A stretch of 64,000 nucleotides of DNA from Anditalea andensis. Lineage in GTDB: Bacteria > Bacteroidota > Bacteroidia > Cytophagales > Cyclobacteriaceae. Below are positions 37,653 through 49,184 of this stretch, one piece after another. A model generated the notes under the pieces. It saw only the letters and a list, made by a program, of their open reading frames with translations. It was not told the DNA's origin and searched no databases. The stretch spans positions 1-64,000 of the forward strand of contig NZ_JMIH01000039.1 of the NCBI RefSeq assembly GCF_000714815.1. The letters run 5' to 3'. The position numbers and the translations under genes were made by a program. How positions within the stretch are numbered: position 1 is the stretch's first letter; each line of letters starts with the position of its first letter.

Positions 37653-38699
37653 CTATTCTAACACCTCATAAGTTTTAACTGGCTCTTTTTTATTTTTTAA
37701 TTTCAATACACTGGATGCTTTACAATGGAAAGACTCTTTTACTTTTTGATAATTGGTATCTGTAATCAGAATCTGGTTTTTGTCTGCAGATGCCTGTAAC
37801 CTGGCTGCCACATTCACTACATCCCCTATCACTGTAAAATCAAACCTTTTTAAAGTAGTAGATCCTATATTGCCGGATACCATTTCTCCTGAATTTATAC
37901 CGATGGAAACATGGGGTTTAAATGTGCTTTTTCCATTAAAATCCGGCAGGCCTGCCAAAGTTTTTCTGATAGAAAGGCAGCTATCAAGTGCCCGATCCAA
38001 ATGATAATTACCTGTAAAAACTGCCATTATAGCATCTCCAATAAACTTATCTACAGTTCCACCTTCTTTTATAATTTCCTGTACCATGATATCAAAGTAA
38101 CAGTTTAATAGCTCCACTACTTTATCAGGAGTTTCGTGTTCACTTATCGAAGTAAAACTGCAGATATCAATAAATGCTACAGTACCTTCCACATTTTCAT
38201 TGAGAAACATAGCCTTCTCAATTTCCTGCCCTCCCATGAAATTTAGCACCGTTTCATCTACATACATCCTGAGTATATTATTTTCCTTAACTGCTTTAAG
38301 TGTCTCCCTTATCATCAGGACATGTTTTAAAGTCCTGTCAATGGTCAATTCTAAATCTGCAAAATTTACAGGTTTGGTAACAAAATCAAACGCTCCCCTA
38401 TTCATGGCCAAGCGGATGTTATCCATATCGCCATACGCTGAAACAATGACCGACTTGAGCAGAGAATTCTGTTCGTTGAGTTTGGACAATAAGGTGAGGC
38501 CATCCATTTCTGGCATATTGATGTCACTAAGGACTATGTCCACATCCTTGTGTGTTTTCAGCTGTTCCAGAGCATGCCTGCCATTTATCGCAAAAACAAA
38601 TTCATATTCACTTTGGCGGATCTTCTGTCTAAATTTTTGTTTGATTAGTATTTCCAAATCCTCCTCGTCATCTACCACTAGTATCTTCGCCATATTCAT
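37653..38699 (-). CDS. Response regulator with class III adenylate cyclase domain
   Basis: About 348 residues. The N-terminal receiver has acidic DDEED (about residues 9-13) and the phosphoacceptor Asp in LSDINMPEMDG (about 59). A linker with coiled-coil character leads to a C-terminal class III cyclase: metal Asp in FIDICSFTS, Lys in GGTVDKFIGDAIMAVF, Asp in FDFTVIGDVVNVAARL and the Asn/Arg pair, so it is complete and adenylate-type by its Lys/Asp pair. It should make cAMP in response to phosphorelay input. The ATG at 38699 (MNMAK) is chosen; it follows the regulator gene by 9 bases. Confidence 0.88.
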   Translation of the reverse strand: MNMAKILVVDDEEDLEILIKQKFRQKIRQSEYEFVFAINGRHALEQLKTHKDVDIVLSDINMPEMDGLTLLSKLNEQNSLLKSVIVSAYGDMDNIRLAMNRGAFDFVTKPVNFADLELTIDRTLKHVLMIRETLKAVKENNILRMYVDETVLNFMGGQEIEKAMFLNENVEGTVAFIDICSFTSISEHETPDKVVELLNCYFDIMVQEIIKEGGTVDKFIGDAIMAVFTGNYHLDRALDSCLSIRKTLAGLPDFNGKSTFKPHVSIGINSGEMVSGNIGSTTLKRFDFTVIGDVVNVAARLQASADKNQILITDTNYQKVKESFHCKASSVLKLKNKKEPVKTYEVLE

Positions 38700-38708
38700 C
38701 AATTTCTT

Positions 38709-39083
38709 CTAATTCAGTAATATCCCAATCTCTCTTTTCAGTGTGTCAAAATCGATGGGTTTAGTGAAAAAGCCCGTCGCCCCTGAGTTCATAGCCTTAT
38801 CATGGTTTTCTTTGTCCCCATAGGCAGATATCATACTGACTTTTAGTTTTGGAAACCTATCTTTTACTTTTGACAAAAGTTCCAAGCCACTCATGCCCGG
38901 CATATTGATATCAGAGAACATATACATCACACTCGGGGGATTGGTATCTCCAAGGATGGTCAATGCCTCCGCTCCTGAAAATGCAAAGACAAGCTCCAAA
39001 CTACCCTTTTTAATTTCCTTTCTGAACTTTTGCCTGAAGAGCATCTCTACATCTCTCTCATCATCTACTATCAATACTTTCAT
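38709..39083 (-). CDS. Single-domain response regulator
   Basis: A 124-residue CheY-like receiver only. Acidic pair DDERD at residues 6-10, phosphoacceptor Asp in FSDINMPGMSG (about 58) and Lys in TKPID (about 106) are present. It lies between the kinase and the cyclase regulator with overlapping (ATGA) and 9-base junctions. It probably passes or competes for phosphoryl groups from the kinase. Confidence 0.9.
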   Translation of the reverse strand: MKVLIVDDERDVEMLFRQKFRKEIKKGSLELVFAFSGAEALTILGDTNPPSVMYMFSDINMPGMSGLELLSKVKDRFPKLKVSMISAYGDKENHDKAMNSGATGFFTKPIDFDTLKREIGILLN

Positions 39084-40507
39084 AATTTAGTTGTGTTTTC
39101 GTAAGGCAGCGTTATGGTAAAAACAGTCCCCTGCTTATCCCCTTCCGAATGGGCTTCAGGGGCAAAGGGATTGAGCCCATGATCAGAAATTACTTCGAGG
39201 CCGCCACCATGAGCCTTTATAATATCATAGCTCAAAGAAAGCCCAAGGCCAGTACCTTCACCGGTAGGTTTGGTGGTAAAGAAAGGCTGGAAAATTTTGG
39301 ATTTTATTGATTCTGGAATTCCGAGACCATTATCACCTATGGTGATTACTAAATATCCTTTGCCATTATCCGAATATAAAGCTGTAGATAAATTTACGGT
39401 AGGGGAATACCCATCAATACCTTCTTCTTTCGATTTTTTGGCCCTTTCATTTACTGCATAAAAAGCATTATTGATTAGGTTAAGAAAAACCCTGCCCATA
39501 TCCTGTGGAACTACCTCAATTTGGGGAAGATGGGGATCTAAATGGATACGAAAAGTAGCATTAAATGATTTGTCTTTGGCTCGTAACCCATGATAGGATA
39601 ACCGTAGGTATTCTTCCGCTAATGCATTGATATCTGTCAAAGATTTTTGCTCCGGATTATTTCTGCTGTGCATTAACATTCCTTTAACTATTGCATCTGC
39701 CCTTTTGCCGTGATGGGAGATCTTTTGCATGTTCAATTTTATATCTTCAACCAACGCTAAGACTTCATCCATATCTCCTTTTTGGATTTCATCACACATC
39801 TCATCCAGGAGCTCACTGCTTACCTCTGAGAAATTATTGACAAAATTAAGCGGATTTTGGATCTCATGGGCTATGCCTGCTGTGAGTTCACCCAGAGAGG
39901 CCATTTTTTCTGCATGGATCAGCTGTGCCTGAGTGGCATTTAGATCACTTAATGCTTTTTCAAGCTCTTCTTTCTGGGCTGTAAGCGCTGAGGTTCGTTC
40001 TGCTACCTGTTGTTCCAAGATGATTTTCATCTCCTCTGTTGCTTTGAATTCCTGTTCACGAGCCAGGGCTTTTATTTTTTCCTTCTCCAGCGTTTTGCGC
40101 TGTTTGTTATTTATGATCCAAATAGCGATCCCCCAAACGACTGCAAAAAAGATTATAGAAGTAAAATAATCATCCCATCTATTAAAAAAAGCAGGAAACA
40201 AATATTCTATCATCTCAAAAAGTAAAGATAATAGTAATAAGGGAAGCCAGGCATATACTAACTGTTTTCCTTTATGGAGTTCTTCATATCGGAGAATGAC
40301 ATAGATGACACCGCCTACTAAGAATAAAGATAGTACTTTGGATATTTCAGAGTTGAGTAAAGTGGATATGTCCAGTACGGCAATAGTAAGGGCTGAAAAA
40401 AAACCCCATTTTAGCGGTTTTTTCCATCTTTCTGGAACGTCGTAAGTTAGTGTAGAAACCCTAAGATAAGATATCAGTATGATGGCTACTATTATTTCTA
40501 CATTCAT
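39080..40507 (-). CDS. Membrane sensor histidine kinase
   Basis: 475 residues. An N-terminal membrane region of about five helices (residues 1-145) is followed by a coiled coil (about 148-195), the dimerisation box [20 protein letters not shown] with phospho-acceptor His (about 213), and an HATPase domain with N box [17 protein letters not shown] (G1) and GTGLGLSL (G2). It has no extracellular sensor domain, so it may sense the membrane or a small signal. The last bases overlap the response regulator. Confidence 0.92.
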   Translation of the reverse strand: MNVEIIVAIILISYLRVSTLTYDVPERWKKPLKWGFFSALTIAVLDISTLLNSEISKVLSLFLVGGVIYVILRYEELHKGKQLVYAWLPLLLLSLLFEMIEYLFPAFFNRWDDYFTSIIFFAVVWGIAIWIINNKQRKTLEKEKIKALAREQEFKATEEMKIILEQQVAERTSALTAQKEELEKALSDLNATQAQLIHAEKMASLGELTAGIAHEIQNPLNFVNNFSEVSSELLDEMCDEIQKGDMDEVLALVEDIKLNMQKISHHGKRADAIVKGMLMHSRNNPEQKSLTDINALAEEYLRLSYHGLRAKDKSFNATFRIHLDPHLPQIEVVPQDMGRVFLNLINNAFYAVNERAKKSKEEGIDGYSPTVNLSTALYSDNGKGYLVITIGDNGLGIPESIKSKIFQPFFTTKPTGEGTGLGLSLSYDIIKAHGGGLEVISDHGLNPFAPEAHSEGDKQGTVFTITLPYENTTKL

Positions 40508-40859
40508 CCTAATAAGTAATAGTAAAGTATAAGCAAAATTTCATTTTTATAACGATAAATTTGCAAGAATTAAATAGAATAAGCAACCCTACTTATAAAA
40601 TTAAAATGTTTGTAAGTACTTTTTTATGAATTATAACCCATGTTATGCTGATTGAATCTTATAGCATTTTCACTCTTAACTTATGTGAAATTTACCAAAT
40701 CTCACCCTTCTGATGAATTATATTTCACAAAATATTTATAAGTGATATCCGTAATACAATCCAGAAATATAAGAGGAACCCACCACTTCCAATATAATTT
40801 CTGATAAAATATATGGGCATCATCTTGTAGCTATCTGAAATATTTCTAAATTTACAGGT
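40508..40859. other. Gene-free AT-rich interval before the riboswitch
   Basis: About 350 bases between the divergent kinase gene and the TPP riboswitch. It must hold both promoters, but I see no clear -7 box or other feature. Confidence 0.4.
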
Positions 40860-40936
40860 AGACTTTAGGGGTGCCGTAACGGCTGAGATCATACCCTCTG
40901 AACCTGATGCTGTTAATACTGACGAAGGGAAAAGCA
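40860..40936 (+). promoter_or_regulatory. TPP riboswitch (THI element)
   Basis: The conserved cores are GGGGTGCC, GGCTGAGATCATACCC and GAACCTGATGCTGTTAATAC, closing in GAAGGGAAAAG. Outer helix CTTT/AAAG encloses them. It lies about 300 bases upstream of thiC and should lower thiC expression when thiamine pyrophosphate is abundant. Confidence 0.95.
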
Positions 40937-43092
<2,156 letters not shown>

Positions 43093-43622
43093 AACATCTA
43101 TCGGGATATAAATAAAAAATAGCATAAATTTTACACATTATAAACTCTGGAGATTTTATAAATCCATATCAATGTAAAAGATTATTTATAATGTATGATA
43201 CATTTTAAATTTTATCGAAGGGGAATAAATGGTCTCCAGAGTTTAATCAATAGTATAACAGAAAATTATATTAAATATTAATGCATAGTAATATTCATCT
43301 TCGATTAAATACACATCATTAAAAAAAAATGGAAGTTTTTTTTTTAATATTTATTTTACTTCTATAAGACTTTGTTCTAAATTTTTTAATCATTACGTTT
43401 CGAAATCTCTAAAATCATATATTTTTTGACCCTTAAGAATTGGCAAGATTACGAATTAATCATAATGACTATCATTTGGAAGTTGAGACGGTCAAAATGT
43501 ACCCATTTAGCAACACCTAATTATAATTAAATTATTCTACAGCATCTATGAGTTAGATGCTAACATTAATAGAGAGCTTGCATTTTAGGTACATAGATTG
43601 CTTCGTTTTATATTCTAATCTA
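43093..43622. other. Gene-free interval with a 105-base inverted-repeat structure
   Basis: About 530 AT-rich bases between thiC and the DUF2382 gene. Besides the inverted repeat listed separately, only poly-A/T tracts are seen. Confidence 0.5.
43141..43245. repeat. 13-bp perfect inverted repeat enclosing 79 bases
   Basis: TAAACTCTGGAGA (43141-43153) and TCTCCAGAGTTTA (43233-43245) are perfect complements. The interior holds a second palindrome, AATGTA-TGA-TACATT (43188-43202 region). It resembles a small structured RNA or a MITE-like insertion. It is not a simple terminator. Confidence 0.6.
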
Positions 43623-44042
43623 ATGAATCTTATGAAGGATAAAATAAATAAAGATGAAAGTTTAAAATCCCCTCATATAAACAATATTCCTATAATCGAA
43701 GAAAAACTTCATCTAAATAAAAATAAAATCATAACAGGCAGTTATAAGTTCATTAAATCGGTAGCGGAAGAGGCAGTAAAGGAAAATCTTTCAGTTACTG
43801 AAGATAATATCACTATTCAGAGAAAAGAATTTAACGCCTATGTAGATACGGCCCCTCCCCCAGTACGGCAAGAAGGAGATTCTACTATCATATCAGTAAT
43901 AAAAGAAGTATTGGTAATTGAGAAAAAAATGATGTTGGTGGAAGAGATTCATATCACCAAAGAAAAAAAAGAAACTTCAATATCTATAGAAGATACATTG
44001 AGAAAAGAATCCATAGAAATAAAACATTCAAATATTGAATAA
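43623..44042 (+). CDS. DUF2382 (YsnF/AvaK-like) protein
   Basis: About 139 residues. IPIIEEKLHLNKNKIITGSYKF and the later VIEKKMMLVEEIHITKEKK form the two halves of a DUF2382 domain, a stress-related family with conserved PxxEE motif. The start is uncertain: ATG at 43623, 43632 or the much earlier 43557; the first of these is chosen because the extra N-terminus does not look coding. It is related in sequence to the C-terminal half of the PRC-barrel protein at 44668. Confidence 0.7.
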   Translation: MNLMKDKINKDESLKSPHINNIPIIEEKLHLNKNKIITGSYKFIKSVAEEAVKENLSVTEDNITIQRKEFNAYVDTAPPPVRQEGDSTIISVIKEVLVIEKKMMLVEEIHITKEKKETSISIEDTLRKESIEIKHSNIE

Positions 44043-44327
44043 GAAAAAAAATTCTTAAAATCTGTCTTAAAATATGCACTCACGGATCAGGGTTCATCCA
44101 ATAAATCCAGATTCAAAAGCTAAATCATATAATAAAAGAGGTGTTTTATACTATATATATATATATAGATGCATAAGGGCTGATTAATTATTTATGAAAT
44201 ATAACTCCATTCATAATTAATAACCTAATCATCTGATACAATCACATACTATTTTCAACTTAAAAACAATAATTTAAATATCAATACTTAAAACCTTATC
44301 TATTAACTTATAACCTATAAAAATCAA

Positions 44328-44579
44328 ATGGGAGAAATTAAAATTGAAAAAAAAAATTCATTTCCTTGGTGGATATGGATCGTAGTAGGACTTATAGTAG
44401 TGGCCATATTGTTCTTCTTATTAGGTGGAGACAATCAAAATACCGGGACCGACGATAGTAGAAACAGACAGATGGATCAAGAAGACACGGTGAGGCGTCA
44501 ACCTACGTCGGAATTTATTCCAAATTCTGAAGGCTATATCTTAGGAAGAGTATCTGAAAGTAGATTGTTGATATCATAA
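44328..44579 (+). CDS. Small single-pass membrane protein
   Basis: 83 residues with one clear transmembrane helix (WWIWIVVGLIVVAILFFLLGG, about residues 14-34) and a charged, disordered tail. It lies between the two DUF2382 genes. I do not recognise a family. The intergenic position suggests co-expression with the stress proteins. Confidence 0.6.
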   Translation: MGEIKIEKKNSFPWWIWIVVGLIVVAILFFLLGGDNQNTGTDDSRNRQMDQEDTVRRQPTSEFIPNSEGYILGRVSESRLLIS

Positions 44580-44667
44580 AGATTAATAAGAATATCCATA
44601 CAGGTATAATGACTAACTACCATTTTAAAAAAACAATCAATTAATGAACCCTTAAAAACTAAACCAA

Positions 44668-45564
44668 ATGGCCTCAAATAGTAATGATAATAACAAATTA
44701 GTGGAACTGGGAGGGAGTAACTATAAAGTTGCAGATAACTATCCTAATATAATAAACTGGACAGTGAAGGATGATCTAGGCCGAAAATATGGAAATGTAA
44801 ATGAACTTTTATTCCATCCTGCTTCTAAAAAAGTTAGGTATATGGTGCTCGATTTAGATGGCAACGAATTTGATTTTACCCCTAAAAAGGTATTAATACC
44901 TATCGGCAAAGCAACTCTCCATGAAAAAGATGATGATGTAATACTGCCTGAGCTTGTACCTAACCGTGTTGGCACTCTGCCTTCTTATGAAAAACACCAA
45001 GAAATAAACCCTTCAACCGAAAAGGAAATCCGCCAGCACCTTACATCACCCTCACCGACATCTACAAAAGAGCATCATGATGACTCATTTTATGAGCACG
45101 AAGATTTTGATGAAAATAGATTTTATAAAAATAGACAGGCGGGTACCATGTCAGCATCAATTCCCATCCTTGAAGAAAAACTTGATATCGAAAAAAAGGA
45201 AGAAGAAACTGGACGAACGTATATTTACAAAACTATTGTAGAAAATGATATTGAGGAAAAAATCTATTTAAAAGAGGAGCATGTCGAAGTAAACAGAAAA
45301 CCTGTGGACAGAGCAGCTACAGACCAAGATCTCCAGACATTCGAGGAAGGTGAAATGGAAATAAAGGAAACTAAAGAAATACCTGTGGTGAATAAAGAAG
45401 CCCGGGTAGTAGAAGAAATAGAAATAAAGAAGACAACCTCAAATGATGAACATACCATTTATGACTCAATACGTAAAACAAAGATAGATATTGATGATCA
45501 CAATCCAAATTCACCGACAAGTAATGAAAATTTAGGTGATATTGAAGACCCAAATAGAAAATGA
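44668..45564 (+). CDS. PRC-barrel plus DUF2382 stress protein
   Basis: 298 residues. The N-terminal PRC-barrel (about residues 25-105) includes VRYMVLDLDGNEFDFTPKKVLIPIGKA. A charged linker is followed by a DUF2382 domain: SIPILEEKLDIEKKEEETGRTYIYKT and VVEEIEIKKTT (about residues 167-268). Such fusions occur in general-stress loci. It is the last gene of the cluster and is followed by a strong terminator. Confidence 0.85.
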   Translation: MASNSNDNNKLVELGGSNYKVADNYPNIINWTVKDDLGRKYGNVNELLFHPASKKVRYMVLDLDGNEFDFTPKKVLIPIGKATLHEKDDDVILPELVPNRVGTLPSYEKHQEINPSTEKEIRQHLTSPSPTSTKEHHDDSFYEHEDFDENRFYKNRQAGTMSASIPILEEKLDIEKKEEETGRTYIYKTIVENDIEEKIYLKEEHVEVNRKPVDRAATDQDLQTFEEGEMEIKETKEIPVVNKEARVVEEIEIKKTTSNDEHTIYDSIRKTKIDIDDHNPNSPTSNENLGDIEDPNRK

Positions 45565-45615
45565 TAAGTAGCACTCAATAAATTCAATGCCTTACATTTT
45601 TCAAAAGAAAGCACT

Positions 45616-45652
45616 AAAAAGCCTGCTATTAAACTATATAGCAGGCTTTTTT
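45616..45652. terminator. Bidirectional terminator
   Basis: AAAAAGCCTGCTAT and ATAGCAGGCTTTTT form a 14-bp stem with an 8-base loop and T runs on both strands. It lies between convergent genes and serves both the PRC-barrel gene and the esterase gene. Confidence 0.92.
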
Positions 45653-45672
45653 AATGGGAAATATAAATCAAA

Positions 45673-46551
45673 TCAGTTAAGGTCATCATGCTCTATAATC
45701 GAGGGCGGCATAATAGTTACGGTTTTATTATTTTTGATAAATTTGTCTATAAGGTCAGCTTCTTTAATCATAAAACCTGCCACTTCATGGCCCCTACCCC
45801 TATAAGAATGAAATTCCACGGGTACATTCAGTTCTTTAGCTTTATTAAAAATCGCATGAGATCCAAAAAACATAAGCCATCCGGGATCAGAAGTTTGACA
45901 AAAACGGTGCGGGGCCGTACCGTAAGGAACCAGGATATCTTCTGATCCATGAAATAATAATAAAGGAACCCAATCTATATCGTTTATCAATCTTAAATCC
46001 AATATGGCCCCAGCAAATGAAATAGCTCCCTTAAATTTAAAATTTTCTTTAAAGCCGTATGTATCCGAGGCTATATTAGAAAAAGGATTATACAATAATT
46101 GGAGAATGACTTCAGCACCTGCACTGCTACCTGATAAGTAAAAATTGTCCAAATCAATTTTATATTTTTTATGATGTTGAATCAGAAAAGTAGTAGCTTT
46201 TGCTGCATCCTCTACGCCTGCTCGTATGGCATTCAATTTATCCAAAGTGGGAATATCACAGCCAAATCCCCTCCCCTTCATCAAGAGTCTATATGACATA
46301 ACAAATACCTGATAGCCCCTTTGCTGCATTTCTTCTGCAAACTGTCTTTCGCCATCAGGATTTCCTCCCTCAAAACCACCTCCATGGACAAATAAAATGG
46401 ATGTACCTTTCCCTTTTGTAGGATAAATATCTATATAAAGCTCTTCATCATCGGTGACTGAATAAACAATCCTTTCACTAGTTTGGCAGTAAGCAGACCA
46501 TGTCACTATAGAATACAGCACCACAGTATATATGAAAACATTATATGACAT
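45673..46551 (-). CDS. Secreted alpha/beta-hydrolase esterase
   Basis: 292 residues with a signal peptide (cleaved near YCQ). The oxyanion hole is LFVHGGGFEGG (about residues 53-63), the nucleophile elbow GSSAGAE with Ser about 140, the acid Asp in GSEDILVPYG, and His in RGRGHEVAG near the C-terminus. The HGGG type suggests a hormone-sensitive-lipase-like or acetyl-xylan-esterase-like enzyme acting on esters in the periplasm. Confidence 0.85.
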   Translation of the reverse strand: MSYNVFIYTVVLYSIVTWSAYCQTSERIVYSVTDDEELYIDIYPTKGKGTSILFVHGGGFEGGNPDGERQFAEEMQQRGYQVFVMSYRLLMKGRGFGCDIPTLDKLNAIRAGVEDAAKATTFLIQHHKKYKIDLDNFYLSGSSAGAEVILQLLYNPFSNIASDTYGFKENFKFKGAISFAGAILDLRLINDIDWVPLLLFHGSEDILVPYGTAPHRFCQTSDPGWLMFFGSHAIFNKAKELNVPVEFHSYRGRGHEVAGFMIKEADLIDKFIKNNKTVTIMPPSIIEHDDLN

Positions 46552-46864
46552 AAAAATGGTATAGAGTTAACTTAAAATTAGCCCTTTTCTTTCAATCCAC
46601 ATAGTAAGAATTATTTATTTTATTACAGGTAGAGATATATGGTGTAAATTATAACAAACAATTTTAATTGTTTGCTGTTAACCTATCCTTAAATCAAGTG
46701 ATGTACCCTAAATAAATTGAACAGCTGATTTATCAATGCTCAGCCAAACGCTATTTTTAATGACAATTATTGACCCAAAAACTTTAGGTATCAATTCATT
46801 CTTTACATTTATTACACTTAAGTTGACATCACACATCCTATCATCTAATCAAAATTCAGGATTT
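46552..46864. other. Gene-free AT-rich interval
   Basis: Nothing beyond promoter-like AT-rich DNA. A frame extending the next gene back to 46736 reads as low-complexity sequence and is not supported as coding. Confidence 0.4.
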
Positions 46865-47491
46865 ATGGAAAAAAATGCAGATTTTAAAAACTATGTAGGT
46901 ATATCGGGCTTGGCTTTCTTACCAAAGCAGCATTTACATAAAATCCTGCTGCAAAAGTCTATTCATATCATAGGTATGGGGGAAGACGGAATTAATGCTA
47001 TGAAGTTTTTTGAAAAAAAAGGTATCGGTCATGTTTTCACTGCCATTAAAGATTTAAGCAATCATCTCCCTAATCAAAAAGAAAAAAATTCAATCTATGA
47101 AGCATACAATAGAAATGATCGTATAACCTTTAACATACCTACTTCTATAAAAATGACAATACATGAAACCAGCCAATTTTTACTATTAGCGAGATTACAA
47201 AACTTTACAGAAGTGCAGAATTTTATATCTCTGATCAATTTTTTGAATATAAACAATACCGATTTTAAGGTCATATATAGCATCCCCTTATTAAATGACA
47301 GCCTAGATATTGAAAAATTGATGGCAGACACACTGATTTATAACGAAAAAAATATTGCATATTTTAAATTTAAAATGCATCCGAAAGCTATGGAAACTAT
47401 ATTAGATAAACTCTTTTATGATGCCGTTCAAGAGAATCATCATACAATGATGATGGAAAAGTTCAATAAACTTACCCAGATGATAAAGTAA
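46865..47491 (+). CDS. Unknown protein with weak FtsZ-like nucleotide-binding motif
   Basis: 208 residues from MEKNADF. The only visible motif is IIGMGEDGINAMKFF (about residues 34-48), which follows the G-x-G-x2-G-x-N-A pattern of the FtsZ/tubulin T1 loop. The tubulin signature GGGTGTG is absent, so GTPase activity is unlikely. The rest shows mixed alpha/beta sequence with no recognised family. It could be a diverged FtsZ-related fragment or an unrelated Rossmann-like protein. The start at 46865 was chosen because the preceding region does not look coding. Confidence 0.5.
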   Translation: MEKNADFKNYVGISGLAFLPKQHLHKILLQKSIHIIGMGEDGINAMKFFEKKGIGHVFTAIKDLSNHLPNQKEKNSIYEAYNRNDRITFNIPTSIKMTIHETSQFLLLARLQNFTEVQNFISLINFLNINNTDFKVIYSIPLLNDSLDIEKLMADTLIYNEKNIAYFKFKMHPKAMETILDKLFYDAVQENHHTMMMEKFNKLTQMIK

Positions 47492-47552
47492 TACATTATT
47501 AAACTAAAATCGGGTATACATTAGGAACTTATTTTTATTCTATTCATATATA

Positions 47553-47927
47553 TTAGGACGTGGTTTGACTATTGAAATCTTTTTGACTCAGCCTAATTTT
47601 TGGAGCCAAACCGTAAATATTGATATGGTTTTCCCCTTCCGCTACCATTAACCAAATTACATAAAATGGAATAAGTTGATAATATCCTGGTTTATTTATA
47701 TCATGGCACCTTTTTGCCCCAGCCACTATGATTACCCATATTGACAGAAGACCTAATATTAGTAATATGATTTCTCCATATTCCAGATCAAAATTATTTT
47801 TTTTTATTTTAGAATAGATTAATAGAAAATTGGCTAAAACCACTAAAAGTACCGATAAGAAAACAAAAATATAATCCGATCTCCTTATTCTTCCTTTAGT
47901 AAAAAAATACTCTTTTATAATCTGCAT
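47553..47927 (-). CDS. DUF805 family membrane protein
   Basis: About 124 residues. Opening FFTKGRIRRSDYIFVF matches the family (GRixRxxYW), and there are four hydrophobic segments with GAKRCHDINKPGYYQLIP, the conserved family loop (about residues 75-92). The function is unknown. The first ATG at 47972 is less likely than the internal one (MQIIKEYF). Confidence 0.82.
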   Translation of the reverse strand: MQIIKEYFFTKGRIRRSDYIFVFLSVLLVVLANFLLIYSKIKKNNFDLEYGEIILLILGLLSIWVIIVAGAKRCHDINKPGYYQLIPFYVIWLMVAEGENHINIYGLAPKIRLSQKDFNSQTTS

Positions 47928-48096
47928 CCCTTCCTGCCTATAGAACTCTAAAATACATGATGCCACATGCATACAAAGCCTATAATGATCTTATATGATT
48001 AAATAATTTTATCAAAAATAAAAAAAAAATATTACAATACTGCTTAATAGATGGTGGAAAAACGCATTTATATACAATATAATCAATAAATGACAT

Positions 48097-48138
48097 AAAA
48101 AAGATCAAGAAGGATACTTCCCAACTTGATCTTTTTTT
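48097..48138. terminator. Bidirectional terminator
   Basis: AAAAAAGATCAAG pairs with CTTGATCTTTTTT across a 15-base loop, with T runs on both strands. It lies about 60 bases below the fasciclin gene and ends its transcript on the minus strand. Confidence 0.88.
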
Positions 48139-48198
48139 TCTGGTAAACATTGATTTACTTGTTCAAGCTTAGGCGCTAAAGGCCTCTTTTAATACAAA

Positions 48199-48840
48199 TT
48201 ATCTAACTGCGCCAAATCCAGTAGTGGGAGTCACCTGTCCTGGAATGATCACTCGATCGACTACGTGGATCACACCGTTTGATGCCTGTACATCTGATTT
48301 CATTATACGAGCACCACCTACTACCATTCTGTTTACTCCTCCTGCGGTCGCTACTGCTCCTTCAGTTTCTATGGGAATTTCTACACCATCTGAAGTTTCC
48401 ATGGTCTGTCTACCGGTAAAATCATTCATGCCTACTTTAGCAGGAAAAATATGCGCCTTGATTACCCTAGTGAGCATATCTTTGTTTTCAGGTTTGGTCA
48501 ATGCTTCATATTGCCTTACTGTAAGTTCCTTAAAAGCATCGTTTGTAGGTATAAAGACTGTAAACTCATCGGCAGCCCTCATAGAAGGTGCCAATCCCGA
48601 CTGGTCAACCAATTCCATAAATTTAGAAAAATTCTCATCATCCCTTATCAATGAAAAAATGTCTTGGCCTTCTGTATCCCCATTAAACATTTCTTCATAA
48701 TTCAAATCATCTCTTTCCCTGTTGTCCATCAACAGCTCATCGGAAATTTGTTGCTGTTGAGCCATAGATACCGATATGCCAAGTACCATCAAAGCTATCA
48801 ATGCTGTCAAATGTCTGAAACTATTATCAATTATTTTCAT
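48199..48840 (-). CDS. Secreted fasciclin-domain protein
   Basis: 213 residues with a signal peptide (ends MAQQQQ). One FAS1 domain (about residues 60-205) includes FTVFIPTNDAFKEL and the C-terminal NGVIHVVDRVIIPG motif. FAS1 domains mediate adhesion or protein contact at the cell surface. No anchor other than the signal peptide is visible. Confidence 0.9.
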   Translation of the reverse strand: MKIIDNSFRHLTALIALMVLGISVSMAQQQQISDELLMDNRERDDLNYEEMFNGDTEGQDIFSLIRDDENFSKFMELVDQSGLAPSMRAADEFTVFIPTNDAFKELTVRQYEALTKPENKDMLTRVIKAHIFPAKVGMNDFTGRQTMETSDGVEIPIETEGAVATAGGVNRMVVGGARIMKSDVQASNGVIHVVDRVIIPGQVTPTTGFGAVR

Positions 48841-49184
48841 ATTAAAATTATATTTTGGTTTAAAACTTTATTTTTTATTATAATTTTCACATTAAAGTAC
48901 AAATTCTATGCCACTGACTTATTAGATAATCAATAATTAACAAAAACACATGACTGGCCAGCACAAGCCTAACAATAATTGAAAAGTCACTACACTTTAA
49001 TACTAGCAGAATAATTTAGGTGTATTTTATGGATTTAAAAGTATATGACTGAAGGGATGTAGGTAATGTTTATTCATATACCTTTCTATGTAAAAAGTAA
49101 TTTATGAGAAATAAACATATCCATAAATGAATATGGAATATAAGTTTAAATGATGATGCTTTTTGATGGAATGAGTTACATATC
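48841..49184. other. Gene-free interval
   Basis: About 340 AT-rich bases between minus-strand genes; probably holds the fasciclin promoter. No repeat or RNA found. Confidence 0.4.

Noticed and set aside
44150-44170. TA dinucleotide run upstream of the small membrane protein
   Set aside because: Simple low-complexity AT DNA common in this genome; no further structure.
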